This document shows positions 1-11,500 of a stretch of 64,000 nucleotides of DNA, piece by piece. The DNA comes from Xyrauchen texanus (Eukaryota > Chordata > Actinopteri > Cypriniformes > Catostomidae), in NCBI RefSeq assembly GCF_025860055.1, contig NC_068291.1, positions 39,154,273 through 39,218,272 of the forward strand, given 5' to 3'. Positions within the stretch are counted from its first letter, which is position 1. Every line of letters begins with the position of its first letter. The notes below the pieces were generated by a model that was given only the letters and a program-made list of their open reading frames with translations, made no database searches and was not told the origin of the DNA. Position numbers and translations under genes: made by a program.

Positions 1-1510
1 GGCTATACATCATAAAGCTTTAAAAAGTGCCGTTTTTATGATATCCGCCTATTTGTGTTTTATAGAGGCATGGAGCCGGTTATGTCTGGATCATGATTAA
101 AGCGTGTAGTAAAGCAGAATAATTCATTCTGACAGCACAGAGAGCGTATGAATTTGATTTTGGGGTCATTCGAAGGAAGTGGTCCCATTTGTGTCCCCTT
201 GACCTACTACAAGTAGGCTACTAATTAACAGGATACTGAACTGTCACATTATGTGATATTTAACTATTTGATATTTTGTTTGTGATGCATAATTAATTTT
301 AAAATTACCATTAATTAAAATTATTGATTTAATTATTTAATGTTTGCATGCAATTCAGCCTTTATAAATATTGGTTTGATCCACCTGATATCATATCTGA
401 GGGAGTGTTTACTTTCATCAAGCTCTTTCTTTAAACTCTGTTATGGGAAAAATCTGATTTATCTATTTTTTAATTAACATTTTGTCAAAGTTTTTCACTA
501 CAAATTACTAATAACTTGTATGTATTCAGATTACTTTGCTATAAAGTTATTTTCTTAAGCACATCATAGAAAAGTTTTTGTTTTTTTGCTCAACAAATTC
601 TAAATAATATCTATATGTTCATGTCACCACACGTTTCTCCTTACATTGACTTATTAAGCGTCCGACCCACCGGCTCGCTCAGTTCTCCCAATAACCAGTC
701 TGCCCTTGATCGGCCCCAAAGTGCGTCGGCCCACCGGGAAAATGCCCGTTATGCCAGATTACCAGTCCAGCCCTGAATATGGGCCTCTACATGCTATTCA
801 TTCCTCAGGCATCTCATCTCAGGTTTTGCTTCACAACAGACAATAAGTGTTCGGCAACTTTATTTGATAAGGTTGTATGGGGTGTTGACAGGGAAGTTCC
901 ACAAATTAAACTTTCCTTTTCTATTCTCATATTTTAACTTTTGTTTATTTGTGAATGTGTAAATATTCAAGTGTTTACTTTTGTTTTATTATTTTCCCTT
1001 ATCATTGTCGTTTTTCATATCATGTTTTTTTGCATGTATGTAAACATGTGTTGGTGTTGAGATGTGTCTTCTCACAAGTACTGCACATTATATAATCACT
1101 AACCAGTAATTCAGTAAAACCAGTATGCATTCTGAAAACATGTTATTTATACAGCTTTATATACCATTTTATAACCAGTATACTATATAGTACATATTTA
1201 GTATTTAAAAATATTTTGGAAAATATATTTATTTAACATTTGATATAAAACATTTGATTTTCAAAATTATCTGTAAAAAAAAAATTATAATAAAAAAGGT
1301 GAATAAATACCTGTAAAATAGCTCAAATGAAATAAAACTGAAAGGAGCAGATCATTGAATAAACTTTTCATCTCTTAATTCACCTTATTCAGTGTATACT
1401 CACCTATACTCCGATAGATTGGGTTGTTTTTATAATCAGGGTCATCTATTTTGAATGGCCACAAATTAGAATATGATGAATTTCAGTATGTTTTTCGGTT
1501 CCTCTCTCAG
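1..1510. other. AT-rich non-coding sequence left of the hnrnpu-like remnant
   Basis: No exon with plausible splice sites or conserved protein could be seen here. The only recognisable item is a worn hAT-type MITE near 655-775. The stretch ends in a polypyrimidine run and AG that precede the first hnrnpu-like exon remnant, so at least its right part was probably an intron of that gene. Confidence 0.5.
655..775 (-). mobile_element. hAT-type MITE remnant
   Basis: The stretch from about 690 to 775 matches the reverse complement of the complete MITE at 23076-23253. Both share the block around TGCCCGTTATGCCAGATTAC and the terminal CCAGTCCAGCCCTG. The left end is too worn to place. It is a second, older copy of the same non-autonomous family. 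Confidence 0.6.
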
Positions 1511-1769
1511 GGCGAAGTCTCCCCAGCCGCCACTGGAGGAGGACAACGAAGAGTTTGATGACATCACTGTCTGTCTGGACACCTGTAAGTATGATGGTCT
1601 GTTTATTCTGTATATTTCATACATTAGAGTGATAGAGCAAAATACAGTATATGTGAAAAATACTGCTTTGAGTGAATTTGAAAGTCATTATTAGTGCTTG
1701 TTCTCAGCTGCATGAACAGCTGTATGTGGCTTTAAATGAAGCAGAAATATCGTATTTTTCCTCAGACAA

Positions 1770-2000
1770 CTGTATTAATTAATTTATCTTAGTTAAAGCT
1801 AATTTTACATATAGTACATACATTTTTAACATTAAAAGTTGTGTTTGTAAACATTAATGCATTATGATCTACTATGAACAAACAAGTTAAAGTATTTAAG
1901 ATAAAATAAAATAAATATATGCTGTGAAAAAATGATTGTTTATTGTTAGTTCATGTTAAATAATACATTAACTAATGTTAACAAATACATCCTTTTTGTA
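1770..2000. repeat. Interspersed repeat rich in GTTAGTTCAT / CATTAACTAATG motifs
   Basis: The motifs TTAGTTCAT, CATTAACTAATGTTAACA and GTAAAGTGTT match the block at 14395-14605 inside the glucokinase gene. They are typical of a non-autonomous DNA element common in teleosts. Ends and target duplication could not be fixed. Confidence 0.45.
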
Positions 2001-2004
2001 AAGT

Positions 2005-2395
2005 GTTGCCCTTTATTTTCCATGTTGCCCATGTGCTTATTTTGTAAACATGTTACTTTTAAAACATTTGTTCTTAACATTAACTTTTATTTTTGTATCT
2101 ATTTTTATATTATTTTTTTATTTAAATCTTTAACAATTGCTTTGTTGTAAGTGTCCATGTGCTTTAAAAGGTCTTATTTGTAAACACATTTGAGAAATAC
2201 ATTGTCATAACAGTTTGTTTTTTTTTCATTTATATATACTGTATGTTATTTTGATCTAAATTTGAAGCATTGCTTTTCATAATTGCCCATGTATTTTAAG
2301 GTGTCTTATTTTGTAAACATATGTTACATTAGAGACATACATTATGAATAATAACATTTTATATTTGTATATTTTAAAATTTTAAAAACATTTAG
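2005..2395 (+). repeat. Degenerate tandem repeat, about 130-bp unit, three copies
   Basis: A phrase of the form TGCCCATGTG..TTATTTTGTAAACA recurs at about 2025, 2150 and 2282. Each is followed by similar AT-rich text (ACATT, TTATATTTGTAT). Unit spacing is about 124-132 bp and copies are clearly diverged. Confidence 0.55.
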
Positions 2396-2396
2396 A

Positions 2397-2850
2397 CAGA
2401 CAGACACTGCCTGGCCAAAGAAAATAAAATAAAACTTGCCTTCAGCTGACTCCTGAATGTACTGAATGACCAGGTTATCCCATCAATGTATTTTTTTCTT
2501 TGACGGCACGTGCATATTCCTGGACGACAATGCCAAGATTCATCGGGCTCAAATTGTGAAAGAGTGGTTCAGGGAGCATGAGGAATCATTTTAACACATG
2601 TTAAAATGATTCCTCAATGAGTTCAACCCCATTGAAAGTCTTTGGGATGTTGGAGAAGACTTTACGGAGTGGTTTGACTCAGCTGTCATCAAAACAAGAT
2701 CTCGGTCAAAAATGTATGCAACTCTGGAAGTAAATGTTGTGACGTTGCATAAGTTTGTCGAAACAATTCCAAAACGAATGAGCTCCATAATCAAAGCTAA
2801 AGGCAGTACTGATGACAAGAGAGTCAAACAACTCTAGATTGAAAATCCAT
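2397..2850 (+). mobile_element. Tc1-like transposon remnant, internally deleted
   Basis: It begins with an end-like ACACTGCCTGGCCAAAGAAA and then jumps into the 3' half of a Tc1-type transposase region (ACGACAATGCCAAGATTCATC, then ATTGAAAGTCTTTGGGATGT). The same text occurs in the longer relic at 38450-39635. Frames are broken and no open transposase remains. It lies between the first two hnrnpu-like exon remnants. Confidence 0.75.
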
Positions 2851-2969
2851 ATCGGTTGACCACTAATAGGCACCACAATATTACTATAGTACAGCCAAAC
2901 TTAATTTCCGTAAGAGTTAAACAAAAAGGGGCAACGTTAAAATGAACATAAAATGTGTGTAAATGTGTA

Positions 2970-3310
2970 CTTAAAGATGAAGTATGTAATTCAAAAATAA
3001 ACAATGTTTTCAAAATAGCTTCGTTTGCTGTTGTTCAAACCATCAGATAGTCCTGCCTACATCTCCCACCATTGGTTGAGTAAGGTTGTTGGGTCGTGTC
3101 TAAGCGGGTCACTCAAAACAAACACAGGACACAGTGTTTTCAATTTTAGAGAAAATTAACTTACTGTATGAATGGCTTACTTATAGTTGTCTCGGTTACA
3201 TACTTGAGCTATAATATACTCTAATAAAACTAGAAAACACATTATTTTATTATATAACTGAAACGAAATATACTTATAAACAGCAGCAATTAACTACATA
3301 TTTTGTTTAA
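2970..3310 (+). repeat. Interspersed repeat family R1, copy A (uninterrupted)
   Basis: It runs from AAGATGAAGTATGTAATTC through GTTGTTCAAACCATCAG and GGACACAGTGTTTTCAATTT to an AT-rich end. The same text recurs at 47788-47985 (partial) and at 47990-48985, where it is split by a Harbinger-type MITE. The family is unnamed here and has no coding capacity. Confidence 0.6.
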
Positions 3311-4749
3311 AAATCAGGCGAAGTAGCTTTGAAGGCTGTGTGGGGCTCAAGTGAATACTACACAACTATAGTACAAACAAATTTATGTGAACTAGTTCAT
3401 TTACATGAACCACCCGAAAGAACCAACTCACTTAAATTAATCGGATGAAAGAATATTCTTTGCTAAATTTTTTAAATACAGTGCCTGGATCTTACGGTGG
3501 TTTCAACAGGCCTCCAAGAGGATTCCTTCATCCCCCTGCCTTCCGAGGAGGCTTCAACCTGGCAATTTCAACCAGGGTGGTAGGGTGCCAAACAGACATG
3601 GTGCTCCCAAACCAGGACATGTTCATGGCAATATGGTTCACATGGGCAATAGAGGAGGAGCCATGCAGAGGGGGAGGTGGGAGCCGGGTCAACTTCAACC
3701 AGGTGAGGGATCATTCTGGATGTCTCCAGACATGCTTTTTACAGCCTTTCAAACGGCAATATCTACATTAGTATCTATATGGTTGTAGGTTATCAGCTGA
3801 TGTATGTGATATAGTTTAGTATGAAATAGCCTGATCTCATGAAAATGATGAAATGTGGTGACATTTTTGCAAAGAAGACATTACGTAGTTCGTTACATGT
3901 AGGTAAAATATCAACTGTGTGGCACTACAAGTGAATTATATGTTCAAAAGTTAAAATGTGTCGCCTTACAAGTAATATGCAATAGTTAAAGTGTTTAGAT
4001 GTCATTAGATAGCATTGTGTGAGGAACAGGTTCACAAGTAAGTGTTTATGGACTGAACATCTGCAGTTATACTTGATTTGTGTAAAAGGGAATAAAAGTC
4101 ATTGATGTTGTAACGCCTCTAGTGTTCATTTCACCAGGAGGCTGCCGCAATATTTACAACAACCCATATAACAATATTAGTATATTAACATGATTCTATG
4201 AGACCAGGTTGGTATGAAACTAACTAACTAAGATGTAATGTGGGCCATGAAAATAAATGTGCTGTTTCCACAGAAGTTCAGGGGTCGAGGAGGAAATAAC
4301 CATGGTTTTAAAATGGCAACTTTCACATGAATAAAGCACACACTTTCAACCAGAGCTGGCAACAAGGGGTGAGCCTCTCAAGATAAATATGTTGGTTAGA
4401 TAGTACATTTATTTTTATGACATTGACTGGCAGTCTAAAAATAATTGTGTTATTCTCTGCTTTTGACGTCAAACCGTGAAGAGGCATGTGCTCAGCACGT
4501 GCACACATTAGATGAGCCAGTAAGAGCACCGTGTATGGTGGGTAAGGCGTTTACATGCAAAATTGCTGTAATGTGCCAAATTCCACCCGTGTCGACCGGG
4601 TTATTCATTAGCCATTTATGGCCTTTACGCCAATAAAGAAACATGGTTTAATGCATTTACATGACCGCATGCATTGTCGGCTTATTAAGCATAATCGGTG
4701 AAAGAACGTGCATGTAAACATGCTCAGGCTATGAGTCATAATGTTTGTC

Positions 4750-5335
4750 AATGGAAGGCGCTATTGTGCCACTGTTGAATTGGACAGTCACAGTAACAAA
4801 CAATGCTGCTCTTTTGCTCGGTTTTGGTCTCAAAATTATCTTTGGAGGGTGAGGGTTTGGAATGAGAGAGCATGGCTAATTCAACATGTGGCAGCAGTGC
4901 AGTGCATAAAATCATGCAGATACATGTCAGGAGCTTCAGTTAATTTTCACATCAACCATCAGAATGGGGAAAAAATGTGATCTCAGTGATTTGGACCGTG
5001 GCATGATTGTTGGTGCCAGACGGGCAGGGTTGTGTATTTCTGTAACTGCTGACCTCCTTGGATTTTCACACACAACAGTCTCTAGAATTTTCTCAGAATT
5101 GTGCCAAAAACAAAAACATCCAGTGAGCGGCAGTTCTGTGGATGGAAATGCCTTGTTGATGAGAGAGGTCAACCGAGAATGGCCAGACTGGATTGAACTG
5201 ACAAAGTCTACAGTATCTCAGATAACCTCTCTGTACAATTATGATGAGAAGAATATCATCTGAGAATGTTATTGTTTTGGTGGCACAAAGGGGACCTACA
5301 CAATATTAGGCAGGTTAGAGGCTGATCGGTGTATA
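4750..5335 (+). mobile_element. Non-autonomous Tc1-like element with transposase N-terminus
   Basis: An open frame at 4964-5263 encodes 99 aa starting MGKKCDLSDLDRGMIVGARR and containing ADLLGFSHTTVSRI, the helix-turn-helix of a Tc1-type transposase DNA-binding domain. No DDE catalytic domain follows. The right end (ATATTAGGCAGGTTAGAGGC, TGATCGGTGTATA) is a decayed form of the terminal repeat seen clearly at 37321-37942. Related copies are at 37321 and 40707. The open frame could suggest a small gene, but its repeat nature argues against that. Confidence 0.75.
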
Positions 5336-5339
5336 TATC

Positions 5340-7410
5340 ATTGTTTAGAACGCTAATATCGCTTACAGCGCATTTAAATAATAAAAGCAAAACAGACAAA
5401 TGCTTTTCATTATTGCTTTTAATGTAAACAGTTGCAGTGAAACAGGTTCAGGATTATACTCTGTAAATGCATTAATAACTTTTCCCCAGTGATAGTCTTT
5501 GCAAATTCAGCAAGCAGTCATATTTTTATGTTTGGGGGAAACATCAGATTGTATTACGAAATGCGGATTGCTGCTCCTTAAAAATCTGAGCTAAATGCTT
5601 GAATATTTGTTATAATTTTTTTTTTAACTTTTCACTTGGTTTATGTTTTCCTTTTTTCAGTGTACAATGTTTACAAGTCAATTGCAGTCTTCTTTAAGGT
5701 GATGCAAGTACATCTTAGATGTGACCGTCATCTTTAGGCCTGTAAATATGCGTGGTTTTCTCAGATTAAATTGTTTAAACATTTCTACTTGGATTACACT
5801 AATCACTCATGTGAAATGGTTATTACACAATTGGTAGCCTATATTTTTTTCTTTATATTTTAGTTTGAAACTGCATACAAAATCAGGATGGCATTTTGTA
5901 CTGTTACCGTTTTTATTTTTTAAGAAATTGTGAGGATTCCCTGCTGTGGGAAAACATGAAATGTCTTTTACTGGTCAATTCTGAGCTAGCTTTGCTGAAA
6001 GGAGCACCTCTTGTTCAAAGTTAGTTGATATTTTAATGTAAAAAAAAAAATCATTCAATGTTCTCTATTTCCAGGAACAGAGACAGTGTTGCAATTTTAC
6101 TTGTGGGCTGAATTTCTTGTTCTTAACTTGAATTGTGTATTTATTGTAAAATAATAATAATAATAATAATAATATTTAAGACATTGTAGATAATCTAAAG
6201 TCAGTGTTGTGAAAATGTTGTCCATGTTCCCAGACCTCTGATGCAATGACAAAAAATTGTTAAGCTAAATGTTGGTTTAAAAACTATTATATGCCAGATA
6301 AGCACATATCATTTGTATTAAGCACAATATAAATCTAGATTATTACAGTTTTGTATGAGTAAATTATTAAAGGCATGTACTGTAACAGATAAAAAGAACA
6401 GAAGTTGATCTAAAATTAAGCTTTTTTGGTGTTCTGTTAGTTCATGTTTAAGGTATTTGTTTAGGTTACAAATATATTATTGAAATATTAAACCTTTGGT
6501 AATATAGAATTTTTCTTTTAATATCTTGCTATGTTTTGTATTTTACCTTTGGAAACAGACCAAATGAATAACTTATTCCATGTTTTCTATTGGAAATAGA
6601 ATGTTTTATTTTTTTAATAATTAAAGTTTGAAGATAAAAACTGGCTTTTATGCCTTGTTGTTATTTAGTTAATTAAATCTGTCTCTCTGTCCGTCTGTCT
6701 GTATATTTTAAGATCCTAATTCTACTAATAGTGTTGCAGTGATCTTAAGAAAACAGAGGACTAAGCAAATAAACCAGGCACAGAATATCATGTAGGCATA
6801 CGCATGCAGAAATATAATACTCATTTTCTTCAGTGACTGTTTATGTATAGCTCTGTCCCAGATAAATGAGTTTCTGTTACACTGAAACAAGATCCTGGCC
6901 AGGCTTTCTGCTCAGGCAAACACTTAGAACAGAAAATCTATATAGGACAGGAATATTACATTTCATGCTTTTTACACAACTACAGTGGCCAATCTTTCAC
7001 CAAACAAAGGAAAATTTATGTTAGGCATAGGGAACTTTTCCATGCAAAATATAAAATGTTCGTTTTTACTTGACACATATTTCATATATTGCTCAACATT
7101 CAATTAGATTTTTAACGATTAAATAACTTTTATTTTGAAAAAAATACATGACCGGAAATGACTCACTCGATAACGTTTCTCTACAGTGGAAGAAAAAACA
7201 TTGGGTGGCATGTGGTGCTTGCAAGTAGCTGTTTTCAAGCAGTCAAAAACGTCCTCAAGAGGGCGCAAGATAGCTCAAAACCCGAGTCAGAAATCTCAAC
7301 GTTTTGTGTCAATACAGACATTTGTAAACAATAGAATATATTAACGTATTAAGTCCAATGTACAATATACAAATCTAAATCTGCTCAAGCAATCTCTTCA
7401 AAACGAATTT
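5340..7410. other. Non-coding; possible hnrnpu-like 3' UTR remnant
   Basis: No exon or mobile element is evident. Much of 5640-6660 is AT-rich text with several ATTAAA-type and polyA-like signals, plus an (AAT)n run at 6150-6173. Its place just after the hnrnpu-like last-exon remnant makes a decayed 3' untranslated region possible, but I cannot show this from the sequence. Confidence 0.25.
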
Positions 7411-7411
7411 A

Positions 7412-7560
7412 AAGGAATATTCTGGATGCAATACAAGTTAAGCTCAATGAACAGCATTAGTGGCATAATGTTGATCACCACAAAAACTAATTTCTTGCCC
7501 CGCTTTTCTCTTTTTCTTTAAGAAAAGGCAAACATCAAGGTTACACTGAGGCACTTACAA
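7412..7560 (+). repeat. Interspersed repeat family R2, 5' part
   Basis: The text GGAATATTCTGGATGCAATA to GAGGCACTTACAAT reads like the left half of a common cyprinid repeat. Its right half (AGTGAAGCACTTACAATGGA onward) appears at about 13380-13690. This copy runs into a long (AT)n microsatellite. Confidence 0.45.
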
Positions 7561-7582
7561 TATATATATATATAAAACCAAC

Positions 7583-7652
<70 letters not shown>
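7559..7652. repeat. (TA)n microsatellite, interrupted
   Basis: A short TA tract (7559-7574) is followed by AAACCAACATTTATTT and then about 60 bp of uninterrupted AT repeats. It lies about 410 bp upstream of the glucokinase start codon. Confidence 0.95.
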
Positions 7653-7657
<5 letters not shown>

Positions 7658-7679
7658 CCTTATCAGGTGATAACAAAGT

Positions 7680-8066
7680 CTGGTGATTGGTTAATTTTGA
7701 CCATCGCGGAGAAAAGTATCATAAACCACGTGACAAAGTGTCAGCGCGATAATTCAGTAGCGGTATAGACAATAATGTATAACTGAATAATAATAATACT
7801 AAGAGTCTGTAATAAGCAGTGCAATTAAAGTTCCCACAGAAAATTCAAAGTACGAGAATTATTATTTACGTCTATCGTACTTGACAAATCAGAGGCAACT
7901 TTCGGGCCATTAATCTCCGCCCATTTAGGAAATTGGTTTATGTTTAATGGGCATTCTACCCCTTCATTCTGTTTCTAAGAGGAAAAATATCCGCCCCCCG
8001 ATTCATCATCACATACTGGCTGAGGAAGAAAGAGAGAGGGGAAAGGAGTGTGTTCATACATCTGCA
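7680..8066 (+). promoter_or_regulatory. Probable adpgk2 promoter and 5' UTR
   Basis: Upstream of the glucokinase start are an inverted CCAAT box (GATTGG at 7685-7690), a CACGTG E-box at 7727-7732, and several CpG pairs in otherwise AT-rich surroundings. No clear TATA box was seen. The transcription start is not determinable by eye. An in-frame upstream ATG at 7947 lies in this region and is discussed under the gene. Confidence 0.4.
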
Positions 8067-8517
8067 ATGGCCATTGAGCTACTCTCTGGTTTTAAATATG
8101 GTTCGGTTTTGTCTCTTGCAGTTGTGCTGCTGGCGTATTGGTTCCGATCGCCGGACGGTTCGATTCTGGACGATAGACTGGACGCCGTTCTTTCTTCATT
8201 ACTGCGAGCGGAGCAGAAAGTAGACATGAACGTGTCCAGACCGCGAGTGGCCATCGGTATAGACCTTTAAACTCATTTAACAGCATGGAACGTAAATAAT
8301 TGATGATATGCAATGCATATTCATGAACTAAATTTTTGAGAAATTTGAGAATAGCAACTTTTTTTTTAAGTAGTACAGTGTTATGCTTTTTATTTGTAAT
8401 TAAATTTGTATTATGTCTAATTTGTTTGTAATTTAATACTATTTCTATTTCTATAATAATCATAAGTCGATATTTTATCAATTTTATTTTTAAATACTTT
8501 ACTTTTTAAACAACTAC

Positions 8518-8559
<42 letters not shown>

Positions 8560-11500
8560 TAACATATGTTATGCTTAAATTAGCACGTTTATTTGACATA
8601 CGTATATCTGTTTTCAGGACATTTCAGTTGCGTTTTTCATCTGATAAAATGGCTTATTTTACTGATCTTTTAAGAGCTGGCATGTTTTGCATGTTTGATT
8701 TGCATATTTTCTTAGCAAATTGTGGCATTGTTGGTTAAAACAGTCTCTACAGTAACATGTTTTTAGTACATGCCAATGAAAATAACTTTTTAGACTACCA
8801 GGTTTACACATGATTACCAGTATTGTTAAATTATTAACTTGTTGCACACATATTCTAATCTATTGTATTTCATGTATTGCATTTAATACAGGCACAATCT
8901 TAATCTATACATTTGACTGAATCGTTGTCGATAGAACTGTTATTGAATCAGTTAAAGCTCTATACTGATTGCTCACCTGTTTATTTAGTCTTTACTGATT
9001 GTTGACCTAATGATTAGCCTGTGATTTGGCTGGAATTCCCTGTTTATTTTACTCATTATTGGTACCTGTGAGTGCATTGTGTTCTGAGAACTGCTTGAGT
9101 CTGTAGTCAAGTATGTTTTAGCCAACCATTTATTTCTAATCCAGTTTATTCAGTTCAAATACTCAGTCAAAGGAATATAGTTTCTAACTTAGTGGCTCTG
9201 AACATGTGGGTTTGGATTGCTAGCCAGTTCTGATAAATTTAATGAAAAAGGTAAATAAAATAAAAATGTAACAAATTGACTTTCCTATTCAGCCTATGTC
9301 TTAAGTTTATAAATATGCATATTTCCACTTTAGAACCACTGGTCTAACCTATGAGTTTTAGCTGTGTTGTGTTGGATGGCAAGGTTCAAATATTGAATAA
9401 ATGTAACATTAGATTAGATTAGACTATCGAACAGCACATGTAATCTCTCAGTCTTCTTATCTAGGGTTTGGCGGTTGTGTGGATATCATAGTGGATGGAG
9501 TGGCTCTGCTAAACAAAATCGGTCTGAAGCCGACGGATCAGCCCCTCCACCACGACTACATAGAGAATGCAGATCAGCTGGCCCAGAGTTTTGCTTATTT
9601 TTTCTCACCTGGAGCTGCTTCAGAGTAAGTTTGAGCTGTTCAAGCATGTTTAAAAAGCCCTCAGGACTGTTGTGATTGCACAATATGGAGTTATTTAACA
9701 AGTTTACATGGATTCTCTGATTGAATATGTGAACTGTAATTGATAAAGAAAAAATAAGTTTTTATAAAGTATAGTACAGTATACAGTATATAAATGTAAT
9801 GGCCCCAAAATGTATTGGGCACTTATCACAGTTAAAATGTATAAATGTTATTGCACACATAACTAAAAGCCATTCAAGTGGCATTTGCAAACAAATGATG
9901 CTAAACTTTTACTCTTCAATTGTCTGAGTAAATGTGGAACTGACTTTTAGACTTAATTTGATGTTTTGGTTTCTTATGCAGTGACATTCTTGCATTTTTT
10001 AAGTGTCCAAATGCTTTTAGTAGCCACTATGTAATATTATAAATATTGATAATGAAATCAATTTGTTAATGGGGCCATTTTTTGCATTAAAACAGTCATA
10101 ATTTAGTAATTTATGATCATTTTCCACCCTGTTTTTGGCCCTCTGTCGGAAACGATCTGTTTTGTCGTAAGTGCCTCCTTACAACTTCAACGTAAATGGC
10201 CACTGTTATGATTGGCTAACATTGTGCAGCCCCTCAAATAGAGACATTTTTGAAACTCAGTCGGAAGAAAATGAACCAACTCAACAACATTATAAAACTA
10301 AATGTCAGGATGCATCCAATTATATTAAGCTGTTCATCTCAAGCACAACTGTTAATGTTCACACCCTGTCTACACCGGACGCGAGCGTCTACCATGGAAG
10401 CGTCCGTGGCGGCGCGTTGCACCGACAGTAAACGGATGTCCTGTTCCATTTTGCACTGCCAACAACACAAATAAACAGTTTAGAAAGTTTGTGTCGACCT
10501 GCCCGGTGAAGACAGCCTCAAGCCGTTGCATCGCGTCAACGGACGCGCCCGGTGTAAACGGGATGTCAGCACCATAAACCATCACACAGTCATGACATAT
10601 TAATTATTCATGAGTTACTCACGGATTTGATTCCTCATGTCATGACCTCTTTAAATTGAATCGATCAGGCTCATAGTGTTCTAGTAATATGTTTAAAATG
10701 TGCACAGGCAGTATGGCAGCTGCCATCTTCATTCCAAAGACAGCCAGAGAATTCACACTTCTGAGCAGTGCGACAGGCCTCTCAAGATAATATTGCAGTC
10801 ATGCTGAGATACTGTATAGTGAATGGAATGTCATTTCTAACTATTGCTGCCAAAGTTTTTTGGAAATGACACTGTAGTGTTTGAAGATTTAAGTGTTACC
10901 ACATGTTTGGATGTTACATTGATTTGGGAATTTCTCCTCTGTCTTGTAACTAGCGATTAAAGTGGACTACTACTTTTCTTATCAGCTAAATAGACTTTTA
11001 AGCACACATGGTATTTTGAAACCGTTTAAAATTCTTAGTAAAATATTTAATGTTAAAGCCGTCCTAACACACTGGTAGCTATTTTTACATAGTGACTTTT
11101 CTCAGTTTCTGATAGATGCAACTTTTCAAGACTGTAAATTCTGCAAAGTTGCAGTAGAGTGACGTTGGAGACGTCATTTTGTTATTTATATTTTTGCTTT
11201 CTCGTTTCTACATTTTCTGATCATCGTTTTTAATATTTTTGTTCTTTTGCAAGTATAATACAAAAAGTGATGTAGTGTGCACTTAAAACCCTATAACTTG
11301 CTGAAGGGTGCATGGGTGATTTTGACAAAACCTCTCAAGTAATACTGGTCATATTTAAAACCAAATCAATACAAAGAAAATTGTATTGTAAATTGTCATT
11401 TGCATTAACCCTTGTGCGCTGTTCGGAGTTGCGCTGTTGTTTGACCCGTTTTCATTTTTGTTTCTTTAATAAAAATGTTATCCTTTATCTGAGATGTTCT

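Larger units (their letters stand above)
1511..4368 (+). pseudogene. hnrnpu-like pseudogene, three exon remnants
   Basis: Three pieces resemble heterogeneous nuclear ribonucleoprotein U, a nuclear scaffold and RNA-binding protein. Piece A (1511-1584) reads AKSPQPPLEEDNEEFDDIT and VCLDT, the start of the SPRY region, with an AG acceptor and GTAAGT donor. Piece B (3482-3702) is RGG-box-like: a GGFNRPPRG part in one frame, a GNRGGAMQRG part in another, and VNFNQ back in the first, so at least two frameshifts. Piece C (4274-4368) reads KFRGRGGNNHGF, then meets TGA at 4328, while an FNQSWQQG-like tail continues in a different frame. The remaining SPRY and the P-loop kinase-like exons expected between A and B are absent, and a Tc1 fragment sits there instead. 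Because introns are kept, this is a decayed gene copy, not a retrocopy. Homology is from family knowledge; decay is seen directly. Confidence 0.7.

Noticed and set aside
4964..5263. 99-residue open frame as a host gene
   Set aside because: It is the DNA-binding part of a Tc1-type transposase and recurs, decayed, in other element copies in this window.
7947..8066. Upstream in-frame ATG at 7947 as the adpgk2 start
   Set aside because: It would add 40 hydrophilic residues ahead of the hydrophobic ER anchor; the ATG at 8067 places the anchor at the N-terminus as in the family. Left open as an alternative.
8092..8481. Minus-strand 129-residue frame over adpgk2 exon 1
   Set aside because: Overlaps a well-supported exon on the other strand and then runs into intron; it has no recognisable domain.
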